Assembly (NCBI GenBank): GCA_949825025.1
Contig: OX463780.1
Location: 45,922,979 to 45,986,978 of the forward strand
DNA: 64,000 bases
Source: Siphlonurus alternatus
Lineage: Eukaryota; Arthropoda; Insecta; Ephemeroptera; Siphlonuridae
Reading direction: 5' to 3'
The notes under the pieces are model-generated. The model was not told the DNA's origin. It did not search any database and was given only the letters and a program-made list of their open reading frames with translations. Each line of letters opens with the position of its first letter. Position 1 is the stretch's first letter. Position numbers and translations under genes: made by a program. This document shows positions 34,301 through 45,900 of the stretch, in pieces.

Positions 34301-37300
34301 CTAGTGGTAACTGCTGGAACTACGTGTGTCTGGCAAGGATTGCTGTATATGATTAACATTGTAAAATCATGTAAATGCTACGTCAGCAGCCATAGCATAA
34401 TTTTACAGAAATGACAACACCTTAATTAGTTGTCAAATACTTTCGGACAAATAGGAAAAAATATTTCAACTTCGTAAGTGATTTCTTTCCTAAAAATTGG
34501 ATAATTTTTGTGATTAATCTCCCCATGCTATAGGTATTGCCGTATCCTCAATGCAAAGAGCAAAATTTTCAGACATCAGCGCCATCTCTTGGTCCTTTAT
34601 GTCCTCTATAGGCAACACCATGATTTCAGTGGAGAATGGTATCATACTTCATACTGCATGTCCAAGGGGTCTTTTGACGCTGATGTGGATCTATTTTGAA
34701 AAAAAGGGGGTGGAGGCATGCAGCAGAGTGTTGCAAAGTATATTTTATTTTATTTTTTATTTTGGAACAACTGGTTGTACATACAACATGGTTCACGTCA
34801 GACACTGAAAACAAAACATAAAACATTGCATAATCGATATAAATTTTAACCATTTATAAATACAATAATAAAAAATCAATTATTAACAGGTACATTAATC
34901 ATAACACTTTCACTAATTTTGTTACTAAAATATGATTTCACTGAATAGAACTCTTTTTCAATCAATATTTTTTTTAAACTTTTTTTAAAAACAACGTCAC
35001 TTTCAATATTTTTGATACTATTTGGCAAGAAATCATAAATTTTTGCAGTTTGATAAAAAGAACTTTTCTCGAACTGAGCAGAGTTATGTCTTTCTGTAGT
35101 AACTTTATCTTTGTTTCTTGTATTATACAAATGAGTATCAACATTACATGTGTACAATTCAGGATACTTGCGCTTAAATACACAACAATTTAAAATGTAC
35201 ATTGAAGGTAAAGTTAAAACATTATTCACCCTAAAATGTGAGACACAAGTATCTGTCTTCTTAAAATGAAGAATAGTACGCAAAGCACGTTTTTGCAAGA
35301 TGAAGAGTCTATTCAAATGAGTGGAATAACTACCAAAAAAAATTAGTCCATAAGCCAAATGAGGATACACATAAGAATAATATACCGTGAATAAAGTTTT
35401 TTGAGATACATGATCACGCAATGTATACAAAACAAAATTTGCCCAATTAATTCTTTTACATATTTCATTCACATGAGTTGTCCAGTCTAAAGTTTCATTA
35501 ATATGGATCCCTAAAAATTTCGCACAAGGTACCCTTTTAATTGGGGTATTCAAAATTTTAATCAAATAAGACTTATCAGGAGGTGACCGGGGAGAATGAA
35601 ACTGTATAAACACAGTTTTATCCTTATTTAACATAAGTCTATTCTCAGTACATTAGTCTTGAACATCCTTAACAACTTTATTAGCTAACTGAATCAACTC
35701 CTCCTCTGTATCAGCAGAAACAAATGCCGTAGTGTCATCTGCATATTTTATTACTTCAGCATCTACATGCTCAGGCAGGTCGTTAATCCCAATACCAAAG
35801 AGTGTAGTGGAAATTTTACCCCCTTGTGGAACGCCGAGGGTGACGGGCAAAATATCAGATTTGTCACCATTAATTTGAACAAATTGATAGCGCTCTGACA
35901 TGTAAGAATGAAACAATTTTAAACTCTTTAAATTACATCCTAAATCAGCTAACTTCTTTATTACTATATTTTTATCAATACTATCAAATGCTTTAGCAAA
36001 ATCAAAAAAAATTGCAAGGCAATATTTTTTGCTATCAATACATTTATATACTAATTTTAACAAAGCAAAAGTAGCAGTTATTGTAGATTTATTTTTAATA
36101 AACCCATGTTGACTGTCTGAAATAAGCCCATTATTATATCTATGTTCAGTAATTTGATCATCCAATGATTTTTCAAATAATTTACCGAACACAGAAACTG
36201 ATGAAATGGAACGATAATTATTAATATCCAGTTTAGAACCTTTTTTCAACAATGGGAAAACTTTTGACATCTTTAGCACTTTAGGATATTCACCTTCAGA
36301 TATAGATTCGTTAATTAAATATGCCAATGGCACTGCTAGTAATGGTCCGCAGTATTTTACTACCTTATATGGAACCTCATCTGGGCCTGCAGTATTTTTA
36401 TTAGGTAGTGATTTTATATTATTTAGCATTGAATCAAACGAAATGGGGTGAAAAGTAAATGGATGATTTTCAAATTGTGTAAAGTTGTCAAAATCATACG
36501 AAACAGAATCAATTAAAAATTCATCATGGACCATAAAATTTACTTTGTTAACAAAAAAATTATTGAAATGGTTACAAATTTCAATAGGTTCAGTTACAAT
36601 ATCGTTTTCAATCAATAATTCTGTAATTGCTATATTTTTAGGAGGTTTGACATTACAACTCCGGGATATAATTTCCCATGCAGCTTTAATTTTATTTGCT
36701 GCCTTATTTATGTGATCCTCATTATCTGTTTTAATAGCTTTACTTATGTTTGATCTGTGTCTAGTTAGTTCATGTTTATATTGTTGATTCAAAGATTTAT
36801 CAAGTTTAGAGGCCTTATGCAACTCTTTCAAACGAATGCTATCAAGTTCAATTTGAGGATTTTTTAAAATCCATGGTGGTTTACTATTATTGTTAACTTT
36901 ATTCTTTTTATTTTGCTTTGGAAAAGCTTCATTAAAATGATAATTGAAAATATCAAGAAAAAGCTGCCATTTTGTATTAGAATCAACACTCGAATTTAAA
37001 ATATCAGACCAATTTTCTTTTAGTAAAATTCTATGAAAATAATCAAGATTATCTTGGCTAAAATGCCTAGTAAAATTACCTTTAGTTTGAATTTTAACAG
37101 AATTTATTTCATATAATATTTCTGCAATAGTATACTTATGGTCAGATAAATGTGTTGATTTGGTAGTAGTTACTTGTGAATCAAAATGCAAGTCATTAAT
37201 TATTAAATGATCAATTAATGTGGCACTTGTAGTAGTTTCTCTTGTAGCTACATTATTTAAAACTGATAAATTATAAGAATTTAATAAATCCATATACATA

Positions 37301-39402
37301 TTACAAATGTTATCTTTTTTAAATAAGTTAATATTAAAGTCCCCTCCCAGTAATATAATATCATTTTTTTTACAACATTTAATTAATTTTTGACAAACAT
37401 CTTCCAAATTTTGTAAAAATAATTTCATATTTGTGTCATAAATTTTTCCATTATATTTTAATTTAAAATTACTATTGTCAGGTGGACGATATAAAGAAAC
37501 TATGTATATAGATTGAGAAGTACATAGAGAAAACTTTGCAGCTGCACATTCGAAACAAGATTCTATGGAAGTAACTTTAAATATTTCTGACGTAAGACTC
37601 TTTCTTGCAATAATTGCTACACCACCACATATCCGAGTGGAACGACAATAATAGGAAACAATATAATAATTATGGAATGATAGTGAAATTATTTCATGTT
37701 CCAGTAAGCCATGCTCACAAATTACAATAATATCAACATTTTCATTTTCTAACTCAGTCTCAAAAGATTTTAATTTATTTTTAAGACCAGGTATATTTAA
37801 CTGCATAATGCGCAGCTTATCAAGAGAATTAGAACAATTATTAGGGTTGATAGACACATACGTAATTAAATCAATGCTAGGTAATTGCATGTTTAGTTGG
37901 ACGTGGCCTAAGGCACGGCTTATCAAAAGTACTGACCGTTGTAGATACTTTAACTGGAGAAATATTTAACGATTGTAAGCTGTCATTAAAATCTTTTATT
38001 GATGTATTAAATGTGTCACGAGTGACTAAAGGAACACCAATTTCAGCATCCTCAAACTCATCAACCATTGACGGTTCATCATCCACTAACAAATACCTTG
38101 TCTCTGACGAACCGTCAAACAAAGCATGCGATGTTTCTTCTTGCTCGAAAAGAGGCATCACTCCCCCTGTCCGAGGGGTGCTGAGGGTCAAGCGGGTCGT
38201 GCTCGAGGAGTCTGCAAAGAGTTGGTGGGAGGGATGTGTCTCCACACCCACCTCACTCGCCACAGAGCCCGCCTCACTTGTCGCTTGCACCAACTCACTC
38301 ATCGCAACTCGCGGCTTGCCCGCAGTAATCATCACAATGTTCTCCGTGGGGGATTTGGTTGGGGGTGGTGTGATATTTGTCTCCTCCTCACCCATCTCGT
38401 TCCTTTGTATCTGAGGCGTAAAAGACCTTGGAGAGGGGGTATACATTGATATGTCTTTACGATGTTTATCAGGTGATTTGTTTTTTTTTTTTGGTGTGAC
38501 AATTTTGTTTGTTTGATAATTTTTAATCACATTATCCTTACTTGATAGAGGTGGGTAGTGTTTTATGCTGAGAAAAGAAGGAGGATCTGATGCTACTGGA
38601 CCCTCTCTCTCTCTTGGAGGCAGGCTGTACACATTTACTGTAAAATTAGTGCCAGCAAACACTTTGTAGAGCATATTGCTAATAGTGGGCCAGCTCACTT
38701 GATCTCTTCCTGTAGCAATTTTTGGCATTGCAACTTTGGTAACGCCAAGAATAAGACACACTTCTTTTAATTCATAAAGACACTTCATTATATCATTGAG
38801 AAAAGGCAGGTCATAAGATGATTTTTTAGTTATCATATTAAAAATGTAACTATTCTCACAAACTGGCAACACTGCAATTTCTCCTACTTTCTTATTCATA
38901 TCAAGTAATTTGTCTGTTTGTCCAAAAATTTCATTAATTTTTTTAGCAAATCCTTTTTTCATTAAGAAGTCACATGGTTAAAACTTAAAACTTAAAACCT
39001 TACTGTAGTTTACGTTTGGCTGTGCAGGATGAATCACTAATTTGCATATTTGAAATGTATGTATACATATCATACATATATCCCCCTTAATTCCTCCCCC
39101 AATTCTGCACCTGCTTATAAAACCAAGGTTTGAAATATGCATACTGTAAGTATTGCATGCCATGATCATACATAAGCATAATTATTATTATGGCATAACA
39201 TACGATGTTCTGACCAAGGATTTTGTATGTTACAAAATCCTTGGTTCTGACAGAGGCCGGAATATATTATGAATGGCTGGAGGAGGCTGCATTATCATAT
39301 ACGTATGATATGCATACTGTACATCAGTATGTTTCATTTGCGCATGAATCATGTGTAGGCTTACTTACCATCAGACATGCACGGCTTTGATATTTTCTTC
39401 AT
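28331..39402 (-). CDS. ZAD plus multi-C2H2 zinc-finger protein, six exons, about 1,148 residues
   Basis: Coding exons (minus strand): 39402-39369, 34003-32793, 32181-32032, 31476-31390, 31145-31006, 30155-28331; all joins keep frame with GT-AG sites. Residues about 12-375 are Ser/Thr/Gln/Lys-rich and likely disordered. A ZAD (zinc-finger-associated) domain follows: Cys381-x2-Cys384 (MCRLCG) in exon 2 and Cys427-x2-Cys430 (VCLTC) in exon 3; it normally binds one zinc and dimerises. About 18 C-x2-C units start near residue 572; the last six or so are textbook C2H2 fingers with TGEKPY/TKEKPY-type linkers, while fingers 1, 4 and 5 are degenerate. Probable nuclear DNA-binding regulator; the target is unknown. 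The C terminus is acidic (QEDQDINYQ...ESEEIHDF). Intron 1 holds a LINE. The start codon in exon 1 is inferred from frame and the donor GATG|GTAAGT. ZAD is normally at the N terminus, so its internal place is unusual. Confidence 0.85.
30278..30420. mobile_element. Short inverted-repeat element in intron 5 of the zinc-finger gene
   Basis: AATAATGAGCTATCTGTCTA pairs with ACAGCAGATAGCTCATTATT. A related fragment (CAGATAGATCATTATTCCGG) lies near 44090-44160 in the coiled-coil gene. No coding capacity. Confidence 0.55.
31531..31832. mobile_element. Foldback element family B, copy 2
   Basis: Same arms as 18187-18537 (CCCCTATCAGTAGGTAAAAT; ...GATAGGGGATGTAGAGGAGA) with decayed TTAA flanks. Lies in intron 3 of the zinc-finger gene, 55 bp from exon 4. 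Confidence 0.75.
34876..37926 (-). pseudogene. LINE ORF2: endonuclease-reverse transcriptase, broken by one in-frame stop
   Basis: The frame opens at 37926 and runs 757 codons to a TAA at 35655-35653, then continues in the same frame to 34876. The N-terminal third is an exonuclease-endonuclease-phosphatase fold: LRIMQLNIPG near residue 38, GGDFNIN near 195, then SDHKYT. The reverse transcriptase follows, with FFDFAKAFD, GVPQGGKIS and the catalytic YADD box (IKYADDTTAF) near residue 733. The part after the stop (ENRLMLNKDKT...) is the thumb and C-terminal domain. One nonsense mutation and no frameshift points to a young but dead copy. It overlaps ORF1 by 50 bp (37877-37926) in another frame. 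Confidence 0.85.
37877..38962 (-). CDS. LINE ORF1 with TARG1/OARD1-like macro domain and disordered tail (361 codons, 5'-truncated)
   Basis: Residues 1-111 match the core and C-terminal part of a TARG1/OARD1-type macro domain. Seen: KKGFAKKINEIFG (the loop and helix that follow ADP-ribose-binding strand 2), a KKVGEIAVL strand, MITKKSS (Lys46/47, the position of the catalytic lysine), PKIATGRDQVSW (Asp87, the catalytic aspartate position), and a final NVYSL strand. TARG1 enzymes remove ADP-ribose from modified proteins and nucleic acids. About 35 N-terminal residues of the domain are missing: in-frame codons upstream (PCDFL) fit the domain but end at a TAA. Residues about 112-361 are Pro/Ser/Thr-rich and probably disordered. 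No CCHC knuckle or RRM is seen. The role in the LINE is unknown; ORF1 proteins normally bind the element RNA. Confidence 0.7.
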   Translation of the reverse strand: MKKGFAKKINEIFGQTDKLLDMNKKVGEIAVLPVCENSYIFNMITKKSSYDLPFLNDIMKCLYELKEVCLILGVTKVAMPKIATGRDQVSWPTISNMLYKVFAGTNFTVNVYSLPPREREGPVASDPPSFLSIKHYPPLSSKDNVIKNYQTNKIVTPKKKNKSPDKHRKDISMYTPSPRSFTPQIQRNEMGEEETNITPPPTKSPTENIVMITAGKPRVAMSELVQATSEAGSVASEVGVETHPSHQLFADSSSTTRLTLSTPRTGGVMPLFEQEETSHALFDGSSETRYLLVDDEPSMVDEFEDAEIGVPLVTRDTFNTSIKDFNDSLQSLNISPVKVSTTVSTFDKPCLRPRPTKHAIT

Positions 39403-39960
39403 ATTAGTATTAGATGTTGCAGAGATAGACAGAAAGGGCAGCACGGAGAGTACGGGACAGCAAGTCAAAAGGCTGAATATAGCCTTGTGCAAAGATTAAT
39501 GAGGATATAAAAATCACATCTGTGTACTGTATTTTCAGTGTTAAAAATATATAATATTATACAGTACAGTATAACAATAATAAAAAAAATCCACAGTATT
39601 AAAACAAGGAGGGTAAAATCACATTAAAATTGCAAAGCTGGACAACTGAGGACACTGGACATCTCAATCATCTGATCTCAATCTCAACGCCACAGTGTTG
39701 CCACTTTGCCAGAATGCCAGTTTCGCCAGTTCAAAGTTTCCTCCGTGTACGATTTTCGTATGTGGAGAAACATCCAGCAGTTACATGTTTTTGAGCCCAT
39801 CCCACTTTTCAACCAGCTGTTGCTAAATCTGAAAAAAATTTTTTTTGGCAACTTTCTAATTCTGTTTATTAGTGTTTCTAAAATTTTATTGCTTTGGCAT
39901 GATTTAATATAGATGATATTTTAATTGATAAAGTTACTATATTATACTATATGTATAGCA
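39403..39960. promoter_or_regulatory. Bidirectional promoter region between the zinc-finger and coiled-coil genes
   Basis: Only 558 bp separate the two start codons, which face away from each other. No TATA box stands out. The segment holds GC-richer patches (39420-39480, 39640-39740) within AT-rich DNA. Both 5' UTRs and start sites must lie here unless there are distant non-coding exons. Confidence 0.55.
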
Positions 39961-42900
39961 ATGGCGTTCAGTGGTGAAAATATTGATAGAGCAGCAAGTC
40001 AAGAAGATTCTCCTGAGGACGTTCTGAAGAACTATGAGAAAATGATAGCAGCGGACATTAGGCGGATTGAAGAGGAAGGTGGTGAAGATGCAGACCACGT
40101 AAGATTACTTGACTGATAGACATACTACAGTATTCACTACATTCAAATAGCGGGCACACGCAGGACCCCAAACTGTGAGCCATAGTGGTGTACATACAGT
40201 ATGCATATATGCATAACGGTATGCATATGCATACCACAACTGCCGCAGTATAAACCAATCTTTACTTACTTACCCCAAATAGCTAACTGCTACAGTACAT
40301 ATATAACCAGAAATTACAGCATTTACATGATTTTCTGCTTCAATAGAGTACTGTATGTGGAAAACTTGCTGCGTTTCTATGGATTCCATTATGTGAAGGG
40401 ACCTTTTTCTACTGTATCTTGAGTGTATAATCTTTTCTTTTCTTATGCCCACGTGTTGGCTATTAAGCCATTTTACTTCTAGTAAGCCAATAAAGAAGAG
40501 ATTCCTTCTCTTCTCTCTTCATGTGGTCAGGCAATGATTCAAGTTCCGTAGTTAATGCAGAGCATCAAAACAAATGCTCTCTGTCTTGAAGTTCTTTCTT
40601 ACATAATTTACAAATGTCACTATCTTGGCTTTTGAACTATATTATTACGTGACATTATCAGAAACCTTCGTGTCTTATGACCAGAAGCCAGAAAATTTAT
40701 GTATAATAGTTGAGAAAATGCATGCATTCACGGAACAATAGTTTTACAACTGTAGAACATAACTGTCGTGACAGTACAGTAACTACTGTCCCGGGAAACA
40801 TGGAAAATCTTAGAAAACTTTTGGTCAAATTTCTAGCCTTAAGATATGGAGGTATATAATAGAACTCTATATAGTTATATACAGTACTGCATATATTATA
40901 TATGCCATATTATACTGACAATCCCTGAAAATTACTAAAAAGAGCTTTTACCATGTATTTTAATGTTACCACACTAAATAATAATAATATACCTTCATAT
41001 CTTTGCAGCTAAAAGCCAGCTTGTATGAAAAGTGGGTACCAGAACTTCTTGACACCATTTCTATGCTCTGTAAAACCACATCCGAACTGGAGCAAGTCTC
41101 AACACATGCTGTAATTCAATTGGACCATAAACTTCAAGAAACTGCCAGTGCCACTCGTGCTTTCATGCATAGATCTGCTGACATGGTACAGTTTCAACAA
41201 CTCTACCAAGACAAGTAAGTGTACAACATTTGACACAGAGATTTTCGTAATATGTACAGTGCCCAGTTATTATAAAGGCAAAGAGAATGGAGGGAGAAAA
41301 TTTAATTTCAATTAAAACTTTCAGGATTGTCTACAGTATTTCATAAAAAAAAAAAAAAAAAAAAAAAAATCTTTACAAGCATGTTAGTAGTACCAAAACA
41401 TATTTCCTTTATATTAATTTATGTTGTATTTTATTGTATTAACTTTATTTATATTGGATTTTGTAATGAACAGAGAATAAAGCTGCATTACCCAATATTT
41501 ATACATTATGTATTATTGTTTTGTATTATATTGTACTATTATATATATTTTTTTAACAAATAAATTATTTAGTTATTAAAGCAAGAACAATCTGATTCCA
41601 GCCTACCATCTGCTGATGCTGAAGGCAACTCACTGCTTCCAGTACAGGCTCAGCTGGCTGAGACTCAACAGGCCCTTGAGCAGTGCAGAGGACGCTGTTG
41701 TGAGCTGGAGAGGTAATTACCCAATCTCTTAACAACCAAGGTGCATAGAAAAAAATATACTGTATATCTTGGTTTGAGGCTTAATGTGCTTCAAATGAAA
41801 ACATAAATTTGTTATAAAATAGTCAGGGGATTGTTAAATCAAGTTAAGGAAAATAAACCATTTAGGTTGTGATAATCTTATTAAAAGAAAAGGATAGGAA
41901 TAACCAGCAAGGCCTTACCAATCGAAAGAGTCACAGCAGGTAGAAATTCTTGTGGTCACAGAGGTTCACTCGAAAGTTTTTACATTTTTGAAACGTTTCG
42001 CATTGTGGAGATGCTTCTTCAGTCACAAGAAGCATCTTTACGATGCGAAACGTTTCAAAAATGTAAAAACTTTCGAGTGAACCTCTGTGACTGCAAGAAT
42101 TTCCACCTGCTGTGACTCTTTCGATCGGCAAGGCCTTGCTGGTTATTCCTATCCTTTTCTTTTAATAAGATTTTTAAATCAAGTTATATAAATTAGATAA
42201 ACATAAGACATACTTTACAAAGTACCCAATGTCATGCATGTCATGTTTAACTTCCAACTCTCCCATCAGGTTTGATAGGGCAGATAAAAAGGCAGGTATG
42301 ACTTTTTAAATTGTATTTTTCAGGACTATTGATAGACTTCAAAGTGAGTCGAGACAAATTCAAGATAAACTAGCTAAAAGAGAACGGCAACTAGATGACC
42401 TGCTAAGAAATCAACAAGACTCTCAGGTCAGTTACTACTATTTGAGTGGCTGGCGTGCAGACTGGGTATCAAGAGTCCCAGAAAGATGTTGAATAACAAA
42501 TGAGGTACTGACCGGTATTTGAGTTAGCAATACTAGTAAAAAGTTCTGTGAATTCTATGAAGAATGAGCCCTATGGCAATTTACTGATTCCATATGAATT
42601 TTTATAGCTTTTTTTTAATGACGTCACAACTTTGCTTCTTAAATAGAAAAAATGGATAAGTTAAAGTTAACATTGATAAAATGAAAAGTTATTGAGGTAG
42701 GAATTTGAAACCTTCATTATCATGATTCTAGCACCTGAATACCTTGCAAATGAAGTTTTGGTTACATTTCAATATTAAGTATGGGATTTTGCAATGCTAA
42801 CTGATCTATTTTCCCATTTAAGACGCAAAGTAGAGTATTGTCCTCAATTTTTTTTATTGCAGAAATGGATAGAGGGTGCAAAGTTATGCTACCCTGATTT

Positions 42901-45900
42901 TTTTCAGATTTTTTAGAGCGCGGGAACTATTTTTAAAAAATTATTGAAAGTCCTTTTCGTGACGTCACGAGACGCCGCTCCTTAAGAAAAAGATAGGACT
43001 TGCCGCCGCGTGACGTCACAAAAAGGACTTTCAATAATTTTTTAAAAATAGTTCCAGGTCTCAAAAAAATCTGAAAAAAATCAGGATAGCATAACTTTGC
43101 ATCCTCTATCCATTTCTGCAATAAAAAAATTGAGGACAACACTCCATTGTGACATCATTTTTGCAAGATTTTAAAAATTCATATAAAATCAGGAAATTGT
43201 CGTAGAATGCTGTAATAGGAGCCTATTTCTTCATGAAATTCTCATGCCTTTTGAAATATTGACAAAAACTTGATTTTTTTTTTTTTTTTTTAGTACCCCA
43301 TTCTACCATTGGACAACAACAATATTTTGAAGCTTCTTTTTAAATCTGTTTTTCTTTGACTTAAGGGACAACCCTTGAAATTTTTTATTGCATACAGTAT
43401 TTGAATAGAGTACTTTGAGTTATGTATTTTCAATATTTTTCAGTGCGTGTGTGTGTGTGTTTTTTACCTCTATAACACCCTCAAAATTTAAGTGAAAGAT
43501 GCTGTGACATCATAATCATGCAATATTTTCCCCTAAGCTTCTGTGTTAAATATTTGGATCACTATGACATGACAGCGTTTTGCAGCATGATTTTCAAGGT
43601 TAAAAAAATATGACAAAATTTTCATTACTCATTTCATGTCTACAGCCTCCAGCTTATCAAAATGAAGAGACGATTAGACTTAAGGTGCAGCTTGCTGAAA
43701 AGGAGGCGGAGCTTCAGAGAGCTGTGGCTCAAAAGAGACTCTTTGAAAAGGTCAGTACATGCTGTTGAAATATCTACAGTATATATTATTTTTTGATAAT
43801 GCATTCACAATATATATTTGGCTTCCTTTTTTTATTCCACAGCTGATTCCCTAGATATTCTAAAATATTTTGAAGAAGCCAGCCAGAGTTTTATCCTCAA
43901 TATTTTCAAATATTTGGAGTGGTGTCGAGGGAAGCAAATATGAAGGCTTTTGGCTTAGGAATATAAAAACATAGCCTTTATTGTATCTATATTATTTGAC
44001 TTTGTGAATACCAATACCTGACCATTTCTTACTCCCAGTTTTCTGACTAAGAAATGAGCATTTTATAGTTTTTACTACTGTTGTACTGTGCTCACCTGAT
44101 ATAACAGATATAGCTCATTATTTCAACAAACGTGGTAGGCAGATAGATCATTATTCCGGACAAGGGAGAGGAAGTTTTGCCTTACAACAAGTGAACTTTA
44201 GTAAAATATTGACAGCTTGTTTGTAATTTGCTCGGTTTGTGCAGAGAGCGTGTGACCGGGAAGACAAGATCAAGGCTCTGACCATGGAGGTGGCCGGCAA
44301 GCACGACGCAGCCCTGCAGCTCGAGGAGCGTCTCAAGCAAGCCCAGCAGCGCGACGACAAGCATCAGATGCAGCTCAACTACCAGAGCATGCTGCTGGAT
44401 GCCCTGCGTAAAGAAGTCAAGAAGTACAAGAGGGAAAAGGTGAGTGTGGAGAGCTTGAATCTGTTGTGCCAGTCTAGAAACAATGGAGTATTGACCTCAA
44501 AATTTTTTATTGCAGAAATGGATAGAGCGTGCAAAGTTATGCTCCCCTGATTTTTTTCAGATTTTTTAGAGCCCAGGAACTATATTTAAAAAATTCTTGA
44601 AAGTCCTTTTTGTGACGTCACGCGGCGGTAAGTCCTATCTTTTTGTTAAGGAGCGGCGTCTCATGACGTCACAAAAAGAACTTTCAATAATTTTTTAAAA
44701 ATAGTTCCCGGGTTCTAAAAAATCTGAAAAAAATCAGGGTAGCATAACTTTGCACACTCTATCCATTTCTGCAATAAAAAAATTTGAGTTCAATACTCTA
44801 TTTATTACTGTCCATAGAGTGCAGCAAATAAAGTTTTGCCTTACGGGCAATTTATTACTGTCCATAGAGTGCAGCAAATAAAGCTTTGCGTTACGGCAAG
44901 TGGACGTTAGTAAAATATTGATAATTAGCTTGTTCTTGACTGAAACCATCAAACTGCAACCAACAAAAGTTTAAAATAAAAAATAAAATAAATCTGTAGG
45001 TTAAAGGAGGGGAACCGCTTCAGCTTTTATATTTTTAATGTTTTATAAATAATGTCAAACTTACTTGTGCACCAAAAAAATAGTCACCACCCTCCTCCTT
45101 CTACCAGTACAGCAGTTGACATTTAAAAAGTGTGCCGAAGAAAATTGGGGCATATGACGTCAAGATCGACGATTGGTTGCGCTTGACCTATCATGGCGCT
45201 TTACGTCATAAGCCCCAATTTTCTTTGGCGCACTTTTTGAAAATCAACTGCTGAAATGGTGGAAGGAGGAGGGTGGTGACTATTTTTTTGGTGCACAAGT
45301 AAGTTTGACATTATTTATAAAACATTAAAAATATAAAAGCTGAAGCGGTTCCCCTCCTTTAAGCAAATTTTTATTCTAATTAATAAAAATATATTAATTA
45401 AGTTAACATTTGATTTCAAGATTTATAAAAAGTATAAAACATTATTCTTCAAATAGAAATTATATAAATAAAGATCATTACTTTTTTAAAGTTGTTTAGC
45501 TGTGATCAGATGGAATATATTGGTGTTATGTCATTTTTTTAATGGTTTGATGGAACTTGCTTGCAGCCTGGAAGTCCTGATGATAAGCCTCGAAAAGATC
45601 ACCAGCGTCCTGCATCTGTGAGCAGCGATGGGTCTGAAAATGAGTCCAGGGTGAGCCTTAATTTGATGTTGTTAAACATTTATTAAAAATTTATAATACT
45701 CCAGTAAATTACTAATTTTACTCATTATTCGATTAATATATTTTTTTATAACACAGAGTAAGATTAAAAAAAAGTTAATATATACTTCCGCTCTGTAGTG
45801 TAGTGGACGTTTAAGTTGGTTGGTTGGTTGGTATTTTGGGGCAATTGACACATTTTGATCATGTATGCCCCCGGACGTTTAAGTTAATTTCATATAAATT

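Larger units (their letters stand above)
34745..38985 (-). mobile_element. Non-LTR retrotransposon (LINE) with macro-domain ORF1, 5'-truncated
   Basis: Two overlapping minus-strand frames (38962-37877 and 37926-34876) are followed by a 3' tail containing CCATGTTGTATGTACAACCA and an A-rich end, AAATAAAAAATAAAATAAAA (minus strand). The enzymes are an AP-type endonuclease and a reverse transcriptase with no RNase H, so it is a LINE, probably of the Jockey/CR1 group. The 5' end stops inside the macro-domain frame, next to a TTTTAAG/GTTTTAA repeat, consistent with 5' truncation on insertion. It sits in intron 1 of the zinc-finger gene, same orientation. No convincing target-site duplication found. 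Confidence 0.85.

Noticed and set aside
34145..34414. Plus-strand 89-codon frame in intron 1 of the zinc-finger gene
   Set aside because: Looks somewhat balanced in composition but has no recognisable domain, and an overlapping minus-strand frame is equally open.
41581..41601. Earlier acceptor (ATTAAAG at 41580) for exon 3 of the coiled-coil gene
   Set aside because: It puts the exon in the wrong frame and loses the clear LPSADAEGNSLL reading; the acceptor at 41600-41601 keeps frame.
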